This document shows, one piece after another, positions 54,436 to 64,000 of a stretch of 64,000 nucleotides of DNA. Made by a program: the position numbers and the translations under genes. The notes under the pieces were generated by a model. It was not told the origin of the DNA. It ran no database searches and saw only the letters and a program-made list of their open reading frames with translations. Source of the DNA: Epiperipatus broadwayi (taxonomy: Eukaryota; Onychophora; Udeonychophora; Euonychophora; Peripatidae); the NCBI GenBank assembly GCA_028023455.1, contig JAQFVV010012396.1:23122750-23186749 (forward strand). The letters are read 5' to 3'. The number at the start of each line of letters is the position of its first letter. The stretch's first letter is position 1.

Positions 54436-57400
54436 ATTACTGTATGAGAGTTTTATTTCTGTGAAAAACAGCTTGTGTAAACATAAAGAATGGTGATCAT
54501 GTGATGAGCTTAAATTTCATAATCTAAATATCTATCACTGCATTTAATCATGCAGAGCATTATAACTGATTAAATGTTACTTAAAAAATAGAGAAATATA
54601 TAATATGAAGTGTCTTATTGTGACAGGAAAATATTCTTTAAGAGAAAAGACAATATAAAACTACAGTCATATTAAAAATCTTGCAATTTCAGACAACATA
54701 GGTTTATTTAATATACTTTTGTGGATTTTTTACTTGGGCTTTTTTTTTTTACTTTGGGTAATATTTTCTTATAACAATATTTTTCTAAAAATTTGGTGTA
54801 TTTTTGAAATAATAATTCACTAATTAATATCAGAGTTTTTTCCTCCACACATATGATCACATGAGGATATATTAATTATGGATAGTGCTTAATAAAATTT
54901 CCAATGCAATTCTGTAATTGTTATTCTTTTAATAAATTAGATTAAAGTAATAGAAATAATATGCTTATTTTTTTAGTTACAGTATTTTGTTGTCTAAAAA
55001 TATTGGGTAGAAACTTCAACATATACATAAAGATCTTCATTAAAAAGCCTAAATAGGTAGGACATTAGTAGATATTTGCCCATAATTATTTGATCCTTTT
55101 AACGTGGACCTCAACTAAGGTTAATAATGTAGTTTTAAAATTTTGATGCTGAAATGAATAGGTGACATGTAATCACAGACTACCACTGCCAACTAGTATT
55201 GCCAATTTTTCTCAAGACTAATGGTATCTTTGTAACTGTACTTGCCCCTTGCTGCATTGTTTAACCGACTTGTCTCTAGCAGATGGACTTAACATATATA
55301 CATAATCTAACTAGGTACAAGTTTTTATAAATAACTTTTTTAAAAAAAAATGCTAGTAATCACAAAAGGGTTAAACTATAATAAAATAAGCTTTATGTTT
55401 GTTTGTCGGTAATTATTACAGTTTCGTGATCATAAATATATTCATTTATTTATTTATGACTACTTTTATTTCGGCAATGTTTGATTGCATTGAAAATCTT
55501 TTATTAAAAAAGTGATGATTTATATGAAAAATATTTCATATTTGTAGAAATATGAGATTACTAGAATTACTATTTTTAAAATAATACCATCATAAAAATT
55601 AATAATATATATATTGTATGTGCTTAGAAAGTCAAACTTTTTAAATATCTCATTAATAATAATACGATGAAAAAATAATAAAAATTGGATTGAATATAAA
55701 CATTTATGATTAGTTAACGTTTTTTATTGAAAATTTTAAACATATTTTAAATTATGCTATTTCATGAGGCAAATAAATAAAAAATAGTTTAAAAAATGAT
55801 TGAAATTTACACAGGCTTTTCAACTCTTACTGACAGCAAGAAATTTAGATGACATTCTTGCATGAGGAAATGCATAAGGTGTCTAATGAGTTTATTCAAA
55901 ACAGTCAACTCTGTCTCCGTTAGTATTACATTTCATTCATAATTAGCATGTTAATTAGTTAGTTTTATTTAAACGTCATTAGAAAATCTTCAGTCTCAGG
56001 TGCAAGTTTCAATTCATATAAATGAATGTATATGCCTTTCTATTGGTCTTATAGTAGAAAATTTATATTTTTGAAAGTTTAAACAAACAAAATTATATAT
56101 ATATGTTAATCTGCAATTAACAATTTGTTCCAAAGTGAAACCCAAAATATGTCAGATAATGCATTAATGTCTATGTCTGGCATGATTTTTTATATAACTT
56201 AATTAACTTCATATAGCTTACAAATATTAGTTGTATTATTGTAGGAAAATAACTATTACTTGATATAAAAATTATTATCATTGCTAAATTTTACATGAAT
56301 AGATTTTTTTGAAACGTATTAACAACCTTCAATATATATCTGTCACAAAGGGGATGGGGTTTCCTGACAGAAATATTTTAAATGCTTTCTCGGGCTAAGC
56401 ATTTATCACAAAGCTTGTTGAGCGATTGGCAATGCTCATTGTTTATATCTTACAAGGTTAAGAGAATGTTGTCATGTGATCTATGATTCTATTTTTTATT
56501 TGACTATTAACAACCTTAGTTGGGAATATTGCTAAATAAGTGAATACATTTTTCAATTTTTGTGAATCAAATTAAGGAGAAGATGATATGTGTATATATA
56601 AAAAAATGTCACGTCACATGATTTTTTTCAATATTATTTGATCTACTCCAGAGTCATCTATCACAACATTGAGAAATCATTAGCACTGGATTTTTTTCAA
56701 GTCACAAATATTTAAAACATAAGGTAATGCATGTATAGAATTTATTCTCAGTATAATAGATTGATTAACACTGCAATTCTAATTAAGTTTAACATTGAAT
56801 TGTGCTTTCTTTGTGTCTGAAAATACTTATTTTATTCAATAAAGCATGAATTGATTTACATTTTAAATTCTAACATTAATTTAAAAATATGATATTCTGA
56901 GATATTAGTATCAGTCTTAAAATTAATTAATAGTCATAACTTAATCATGAATATTTATAAGAAAGCATAACGAGAAGTAATTGTTTTGTATGTTAAAAAA
57001 TTTATGTGTAATAAAGAATAGAAAATATTTGGATAGAGAGAATAGCCTGTCAGTTGTTTAAGAGAACTATTTTTTTTTTCTAACCATAAAACTGTAACAA
57101 TTGCTAATGAAGATATTTTACTTTAATTACATGTTGCAGTATTTCCACCATGTAGTAAAAATGTTAAGCGTGTTTAGAAAAAAATATTTTTCTTAATCTT
57201 TATAGATACATTCCCATGTTTGTGATAGCACACATATGAGTATATAACATCACATTTTAACTGGTGTTATTTTTGTCTTTTTTTTCAGGTCTTGCTTTAT
57301 GTACTTACAGTGTAGATGGATGGATGGATTGTTTATCCCAGAATTTTAGGTCACTTTACCTGTCAGATGGCTGCTGAATCTTTGAAAGATATGATAAATA

Positions 57401-57469
57401 AATGATTTATTTATGGAAAAAAATAATGGATGAAAAAAGTTTGTCACACGGGCATGAACAGAATAGAAA
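54436..57469. other. A+T-rich DNA, no gene seen
   Basis: A run TTTTTTTTCAG at 57279-57289 could be a splice acceptor but only a few open codons follow. No supported gene. Confidence 0.4.
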
Positions 57470-57835
57470 TAGAGAATAAAGTGCCATGGGATTTGAATCT
57501 GAAAATTTTTAGATTCATAAATTCTGAATTTAAGGTGATTCTCTAACCAATTATACATTTGACACAATACCATAATTGTTTAGAGCATCAATTTAAACTT
57601 ACTACTTATGAATCTAAACATCTCAGATTTGATTCTTTCGCTAGTACCATCTTTAGTTAGACCAGAAATGTTTGAAAAAGAGAGAAAAATAACATCATTC
57701 AAAATATTGTGTTACTTACTACATGTTTACTAATAATAGCAATTGGACATTTTTGAAATTTTAAATAAAGTTTGAATTATTCTAAAGACATTTAACTATT
57801 AATTCTAGATAATGCAAAATGTTCATTGTATAATT
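57470..57835. mobile_element. tRNA-like repeat family P, head-to-head inverted pair
   Basis: Minus arm 57470-57562: read in reverse it gives AATTGGTTAGAG, the spacer CACCTTAAATTCAG and B box AGATTCAAATCCCATGG. Plus arm 57563-57835: AATTGTTTAGAGC, then AGATTTGATTC, GCTAGTACC, and the common tail (AAATTTTAAATAAAGTTTG...). The two heads lie almost directly against each other. The tail of the minus arm is poorly preserved. Confidence 0.6.
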
Positions 57836-58129
57836 ACAAACATAAAGTTATTATTTAAGCAATGAAAATAAATATATATGGTTTTATAAACCAGCAATTA
57901 AAAATGAAATTAGTATTTTTCTTATTTCTAATTCAAGCATTTTAAATTATATCAATATCTTTGCACAATTTACTTAAGATGACATAAACAATATTGATCA
58001 ACTTTAGTAAGAATTTTGACTAAAAATATTCTAGGTATTCAATTTTTGACTAATTAACATAGATGCTTATCTTGGCTAATCTATAATTAGAAATTTATTT
58101 AAAATTTTGAATTACATTCAACTATTCAT

Positions 58130-58475
58130 AATAGTATAAAGGTTAGCATGTAAACCAATGCTTTGAGCTACTATTCTTATTTTCTGTTATTCTAATGTTG
58201 CTGACCTGACTTGTGATACTATTAGCATGCCTTTGACAAAAGACCCTAGTCAGTTGCAGCAACACCTTAAATTCAGTATTTTTGGTCTAAATGTTTTAGG
58301 TTTGATTCTAATGCTAATACTATGAAGAAGAGAAGAAGAATACCAAATGATCATTATGTTACACACTACCTTGCATACTATTACTAACAACTGAAAATAT
58401 TTGAAAAATTTAAATAAAATTTAAATTTTCTCTATAACATATAACAATTAATTCTAAAAGATGGAAATAGTCAGA
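58130..58475. mobile_element. tRNA-like repeat family P, head-to-head inverted pair
   Basis: Minus arm 58130-58228: GGTTAGCATGTAAACCAATG, a CTACTATTCTTATTTTCTG block and GATACTATTAGCATG match the minus arm at 62200-62300 in order. Plus arm 58229-58475: TTTGACAAAAGACCCTAG, the spacer CACCTTAAATTCAG, B box AGGTTTGATTC, and tail AATTTAAATAAAATTTAAA. The minus arm stops at its B box. Confidence 0.6.
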
Positions 58476-58549
58476 CCTATTATTACAAATATTTTACTCT
58501 AGTTATTTTCAACATATAAACTGTAATTATCTTTCTTTTTAAATAGGTA

Positions 58550-58555
<6 letters not shown>

Positions 58556-58603
<48 letters not shown>

Positions 58604-58678
58604 TGTATGTCAAAGCATTGACCTGGAAGTAAATCTGGGCCAGCTTCTTGAAAGGCAGCTAGGCCACCAACGCTTGAC
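58556..58678 (-). mobile_element. Short tRNA-like retroposon, copy 3
   Basis: Flanked by a perfect 14-bp direct repeat, AATAGGTATACTAT (58542-58555 and 58679-58692). On the minus strand it starts with the same CAAGCGTTG 5' end and has an A-box-like TGGCCTAGCTG, then GCTTTGACATACAGTA, and ends in (TA)n in place of poly-A. The middle is shorter and more diverged than in copies 1 and 2. Confidence 0.75.
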
Positions 58679-58692
58679 AATAGGTATACTAT

Positions 58693-60158
58693 TGTTTTTA
58701 ATCATTACATTAAACCCAATTCTAAAATAACATTTTTATCATTAAACATTTGGATATGTCCTATAGGAAATCGTTTAATTAATTGTCTCTATAATAAACC
58801 TTATATTTCTTTATTCCAAGTGATAACAACTGCTTAAACCTTTAGACTATATATTATCTTTCTTTATAAATATCTACAGACACTAATAAATATTTTAATT
58901 TGAAATACATATATTAATTTTATAAATATCATTAATAAATGTATCAGAAATATGTACACATTATGTAAACTAGAATGTAATTTATTATAATTAATGATTT
59001 AGTTTTAAATTTTATAATACCATAAGACATCTTTTGTATAAAAGAGTTATTTAAAAAAAAAAAAAAAACTATTTCAACCAATGGGTTGCCTTTTGTCATC
59101 CACAAAAATGTGATCGAAATTTAAAGTGCTTCTTGCAAAGTTAATAAACTTTTACTATCAATAACAGATTTGTCTAACAGTTTCTACCATTAGATAAAAT
59201 TAGCTCAACTCACATTATGAATTCCCAACTGAATAAAATAAATAAAAATTACCTTTTTACTAGAAAACAACACATTAAATATTAATCTGATGAAAAATTG
59301 TAATGATGGGTAGCATGTGGGAAGTATTGCTCGTGTGAAAAATAATTTCTCACATTCTGTAAATTTAAAACATGATAATAAAACCTCAATGTTTAGAATT
59401 AGGATTATCAGATGTTTTTCAAATTTTAACCTAATTGATTTATTCTCATTTAATTCTAATATTCGCTCATTACTAAGCTAATGAATGACAAAAAGGTTAA
59501 TGAGTGGGAACATAAAATAACTTTGTATATGTTTGAGTGTATATATATGCGGTTATTGTATAAATTCATTAGGCATATTTTATTTAAAATTGCCTTTTTT
59601 ATATATCTTTAAAAATACTGCTGAAAATATGGAAAAAAAGTGATTTGATGTAATCAAATAAATTGATGTGTTAAAGAAAATTGCATTTAGAGGGGTTATG
59701 CAAAACATGATTGTAGTTTTAAAATTATGAAAGATTTTTTTTTTTTCCAAAAAATGTTGTAAAAATATTAAGATAAGATAAAGACTAGCAATGATACTTA
59801 TTGGATAATCAGATATATTAATATTATTTCGATAATTAAGTTTTTAAGTCAATATTGATTTTTAACTTTCATACGAATAACAATCGTCCAGAATGACATA
59901 TCAGTTATTTGATTGTTTAGAATCCTCAATCGCATATCTATTTCATTGCTAATTTATTTAGTTTTTTTCATTGTTAATAATATAGGCCTTATTAAATTTT
60001 TAGTAATCCAAATCACCACAGAATTTGATTGAAATAAGACAAACTTAATTTGAGCTTCAAACGTATATATTTTTTACTTAAAGTTAAGTTTCTATTTTTT
60101 CTTCTTCTGGTACATTAAGAATTCAAATAAAACAAAACAAAATATATTGTTGTTTAGG
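58693..60158. other. A+T-rich DNA, no gene seen
   Basis: Nothing recognisable beyond poly-A/T runs. Confidence 0.45.
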
Positions 60159-60164
60159 TCTTCC

Positions 60165-60198
<34 letters not shown>

Positions 60199-60203
60199 CT
60201 TCC

Positions 60204-60247
<44 letters not shown>
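60159..60247. repeat. Duplicated compound microsatellite CTTCC(AT)n(GT)n
   Basis: The block CTTCC-(AT)n-(GT)n occurs twice in tandem (60159 and 60199), the second with a longer GT run, so the compound unit itself was duplicated. Confidence 0.95.
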
Positions 60248-61005
60248 TGAATGCTTTGTGATAAAATTATTATATATTTTGCTTTGCCTATAACCTGGGT
60301 TCACATTCTTGCTAGGTAAAATTTTATATATGTAATTAGCCTAAAGACATTTTTATAGACTGTTACTTTTTATCCAAGTATCAAACTATCCAAACAATCA
60401 TCCAATAATGGTGGTAAATAGTTATCTAGATATATTTATGCATAAGATAAACCATTGATGAAAACCCATTTATTTTTTCATGATCTGATATGGTGGAGCA
60501 ATATATTTTTCTTTTTATTGGAGAGATTATTGAAAAAGTGTTTTCATGGCAGTAAGTTACTTAAACATTTTGTGTGTGTGGCTTGTACACTTTGTATATA
60601 TTATTTTCTAGAGTTAAGAAGATAATAGAATTCCAAAACCAAATAAAACATTTAATTAACATCAATGGAAATTGACTTCGATAGCTGCCATTTTAAAATA
60701 ATTTTAATATTTCAATATTAGAGGCTCATTATAAACCTTTATGAAACTTTTAAAACATTAAAAACTTTATTATAGTTCATTCAAAAATTTAAAGTATAGT
60801 AATGACTTTAAAAACATTAAAAATGATTCCTGTTTAAGAAACAATAAAATTAAAAATATTTGTGAATGATTTAAAAGACTTTAAAAACACAATGATGTTT
60901 TAGGAAAATAGTAGTTATCAAGTACCATTTAGTTTATGAATAAATATATTTACAATTCAACAATAAGTAACATAAGTTATTGTATTGATTATGCTCATGT
61001 GACAT

Positions 61006-61109
61006 CCAATCAGATGTAACAATGACTGCACATGGAACTCTTTGTGATAGTTCTGGCTTGTGTTTTAGAATTAAGAGTTCCATGTGCAGTCATTGTTACT
61101 TCTGATTGG
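61006..61109. repeat. Long inverted repeat (37-bp arms, 30-bp loop)
   Basis: Arms 61006-61042 and 61073-61109 are reverse complements with one mismatch. Each arm begins at its outer end with CCAATCAGA and ends AACTCTT at the loop. It would form a stable cruciform or RNA hairpin. Confidence 0.95.
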
Positions 61110-62137
61110 CTGAAACATAAGCATTTTTAAAGCGCATCTGCCAAAGGTTTTAGCCTTTCACATTATTACTTTGTCAACTGCTTGCACTTAATAAATTAAT
61201 ATATTTGTATTGATTATGATATAATTTATCTTTTTTTTTTTGCAGAGGAGATAAAGTATAAAATTAATCAATCTGAGTAAATCTATTCAATGAATAAATA
61301 TATTGAATTGAATTTTGTTTGAAGCCCAAAATAATTATGAACTTTTTTATGATTGGGTAAGAATTCTTGTATGATCATGAGAAATTATCATATCTTTTCT
61401 AAAAGATTGAACCTACTAATGAAACAAAAATGTTATTTGTATAATGTTTTAACTTGTATTAATAATAAAACTAATTTTTGCTAGAGAAACAATCAAAAGC
61501 ATAGTTATACAGTATCTCATGTATTTAACTTTAAATGACTGGTAGGAAGGCATTGCTTTAAGTAAATAAAATTGTAAATATATAAATGTATATATGATCA
61601 CCAGCAAAGATGTTACATTATCATTGAAGTACATTATGACATGTTAAACACAACAATTTTATTCAGCTAGCTAAATGGATATTCAATTTAATTTTTAAAT
61701 TTGAAAGTAACATCAAAAATCTTAAATTTAGTGCATGGAACTTCAGAGTTCAATTGTTAAATCATATAAATAATGATAGTGATTGAATATATGGAAGTAA
61801 AATTGCCTAAAGAATATTGTTGTAAAATATTTTTTTTGTTTTTAATAATATGGCTCAAACATTAAAAAAGTATTAAAAATATTACAAATTGTCAGAATTA
61901 TATGTTGTTATTATTAATAATGTCACTCCAAAAAAGATAGTAAACTTGTCAATAAAAAAAAAAGATATCTTTGATTTCAATGAGATAAAATTAATGAATT
62001 ATAAAGGGGAAAAAATGATATAAACTATAAATATGTTTACATAAGAATATGCTGGTTCATTTTTTTATTCATTTGATATTTTATGATGTTGTAATCATAT
62101 GTTGGACTATTTACATCATCTAATATGAGCACTGAAT
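61110..62137. other. A+T-rich DNA, no gene seen
   Basis: A pyrimidine run ending GCAG near 61246 is followed by about eleven open codons; this is too little to call an exon. Confidence 0.4.
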
Positions 62138-62937
62138 GGCTTTAAAAAAATTAACTTTATTTAAATATTTCAAATACATTCAAATATTAGTAGTAGCACA
62201 CAGGTTAGTATATGACCAATGTTTTGAGAGGTATTATTCTTTCTTCTTCTTGGGCTGTTTCTGGCTGGAACAGTGACAGTACTAGCATGGGAATTGAACC
62301 TGTACCCTTAGATTCTTGAGTATTGAATTTTAAGGTAATGCTCCAACCAACTATGCCATCCTGCCTAAGGTAGCAGACCATGTATGTACCAATGAACATA
62401 TATTTAATTGTGAAAATACACAAATATTTAATAGAGAAGAAAAAATAAAAAGAAGAAAATTTAAAAAAGCTGCTCACATGATAATAGCAAACAATGCCAT
62501 AATTCAACTAGTGTGACTATACACAATGTATAGAAATTACTAATCAACTTTGCTCCTAGAAAAAAGTGGAGAAATCAAGAGAAACCTCATAGATAAGTAT
62601 ATGAAATTTCTACTGACTATTGCCTTTGACAGGATGGCTCAGTTGGTTAGAGTGTTACCTTAAAATTTCAATATTCAAGGATCTGAGGATCCAGGTTTGA
62701 TTGCCATGCTAGTATTGTCACTGGTCAGGCTAGTAACACCAGAAGAAGAGGTAATAATACTACCTCTTTAAATGTTATTCATATAATAACGTGTGCTATT
62801 ACTAACAGTTGAGTGTATTTGGAATATTAAAATAATGTTAAATTTTCCAAAAAACATTCAATACTCATATTACATAATGGAAATAGTCCAACATATAAAT
62901 ACAACTAAACACCAACACCACAAACCTTTGGGAAAAT
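62138..62937. mobile_element. tRNA-like repeat family P, head-to-head pair, best preserved
   Basis: Minus arm 62138-62375: in reverse, ATGGCATAGTTGGTTGGAGC (A box), the spacer CATTACCTTAAAATTCAATA, B box GGTTCAATTCCC, GTACTGTCACTG and the tail GTATTTGAAATATTTAAATA. Plus arm 62620-62937: GGATGGCTCAGTTGGTTAGA, the same spacer, B box GGTTTGATTGCC, TATTGTCACTGG and the tail. An additional 150 bp (62470-62620) preceding the plus head is shared with 28851-28980. The A-to-B spacing is longer than in a tRNA, so this is a derived repeat and not a tRNA gene. A 100-codon minus-strand frame across 62205-62507 is an artefact of this repeat. Confidence 0.75.
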
Positions 62938-64000
62938 ATTTTATGGTGTTGTCTTAATCTTACTGAACAACAAGCAACATATTATAAATAAAGACACAGA
63001 AATATATTAATGTACTCCAATTTCAGGGTTTTATAGCACCATTACCAGAATAAAATTAATGAATAAAATTTAAAAAAGGAAAATCAGTTTAAGAGAACAT
63101 ATTTGGAGCAAATAAGAAACTTTAGAATTATTTCAACCTAATTATCTTGATCAACATTACATATAATGATTTGAAAGGACAAATAAATAGTTATAGAGTT
63201 TTTGATTCATTGACCCCCCCCCAGAATTATATACAAAGAGTTAAGCAAACTTAACTTTTTATCTCTGATAGAAAATTTTCTTTTCCACCTTTTCTATTTA
63301 AAAACAATTTAAAATAAATTAAAAGTTAATTTAATAAATAGAAAACTGGTTAATTATAATTTTTATGAAACTATATCTTTTTGATAAAATTAATAAGTTT
63401 AAACATTCATATTATATCATTTTTTGGCATTTTTGTTTATTGTTAATTAGTTAGTTTATTAAATAATTGTTTAAAATATTTTAATGTTAAAATCTTTATT
63501 CCTTCAACTATCTGTTTCATTAATTGGTAGTATGTGACTTGATTTCAATACAGCTTAGAAAATAGGGATTTTTAAATTATCCCAGTAAAGATAATTAATT
63601 ATAGTAGAGTAAAAAAAATATTTAAATTTATTTAGGATAAGTTGTTATATTTATTTATCTCTTGTTTCAATAACAGTTCATAAAGTTATTATTCCTAAGC
63701 TAGATTAAAGCATAATGAATACTTAGAGATTAGGAATTTAGGTTGGTGTTTCAACATTTATATGATTACTCTAAATGGTACAAAAGTATATCATTTAAAG
63801 TTCATGGACTACATTTTTATTAAAAATTAAGTTTATAGCTGTCCAGTACATTAATAGTACTATGTGTTCATATCATTGACGATGATCATCATGTTTCAGT
63901 ATCTCAGCATTATTTGAGTTTAAAATTTTATGAATTAGTACTAAGTATGTGCATCCAGATAAATATTGTACTTCTGCCCTATGTTTGACAGTGACTAGAT
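62938..64000. other. A+T-rich DNA, no gene seen
   Basis: A run of nine C at about 63214-63222 is unusual for the composition. Otherwise nothing recognisable. Confidence 0.45.

Noticed and set aside
61230-61280. A splice acceptor (pyrimidine run then GCAG) with a short terminal exon
   Set aside because: Only about eleven open codons follow and no upstream exon exists; T-rich runs ending in CAG are common here.
62205-62507. A 100-codon minus-strand frame
   Set aside because: It crosses the tRNA-like repeat arm and its spacer; the same DNA in sister copies is not open.
62620-62720. A tRNA gene suggested by the A and B boxes
   Set aside because: The spacing between boxes is too long and no cloverleaf closes; the sequence is one arm of a dispersed repeat.

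Overview
The window is eukaryotic, very A+T-rich (roughly three quarters A+T by eye) and almost wholly made of transposable elements and simple repeats. The mix (RTE, Jockey/CR1-type and R4/Dong-type non-LTR retrotransposons, Ty3/Gypsy remnants, tRNA-like short retroposons, long ATT and TA arrays) suggests an A+T-rich invertebrate animal. I cannot name the phylum. No host protein gene can be supported; one weak terminal-exon candidate lies at 46.07-46.19 kb.

Layout. 1.6-5.7 kb: a 1.77 kb LTR with TG...CA ends, a primer-binding site and a decayed Ty3/Gypsy gag. 5.9-6.1 kb: a (AAT)57 array. 6.1-12.9 kb: unclassified, with two less A+T-rich, CpG-retaining stretches and a convincing minus-strand TATA/initiator pair at 7.2 kb. 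13.1-16.3 kb: a second LTR of the same family, split by a 109-bp retroposon with its target duplication, then a broken integrase region. 16.3-23.9 kb: mostly unassignable A+T-rich DNA. 23.9-24.6 kb: an old Jockey/CR1-like fragment. 24.8-32.7 kb: two RTE elements head to head about 1.6 kb apart. 34.3-43.4 kb: a nest of an old Jockey/CR1-like LINE copy, a TTG/TTA array, an antisense R4/Dong-like element, a TTA array, a nearly intact 4.9 kb copy of the same LINE family, and a (ATT)124 array. 43.4-64 kb: sparse, with a second degraded R4/Dong-like copy, two further copies of the short retroposon, and several tRNA-like repeats that recur as head-to-head inverted pairs.

How the parts relate. The LINE at 38.1-43.0 kb is the youngest large element: its two-PHD ORF1 is open and ORF2 is broken only by a 4-bp tandem duplication. 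Both 3'-complete copies of this family run straight into ATT-type arrays, and the R4/Dong-like element lies between such arrays, as expected of a clade known to insert into TAA repeats. The short tRNA-like retroposons carry no enzymes and presumably depend on LINE machinery.

The best candidates for something undescribed are the recurrent palindromic tRNA-like repeat, the roughly 105-bp retroposon with clear target duplications, and the LINE/microsatellite/R4 nest. I found nothing resembling a novel multigene system.
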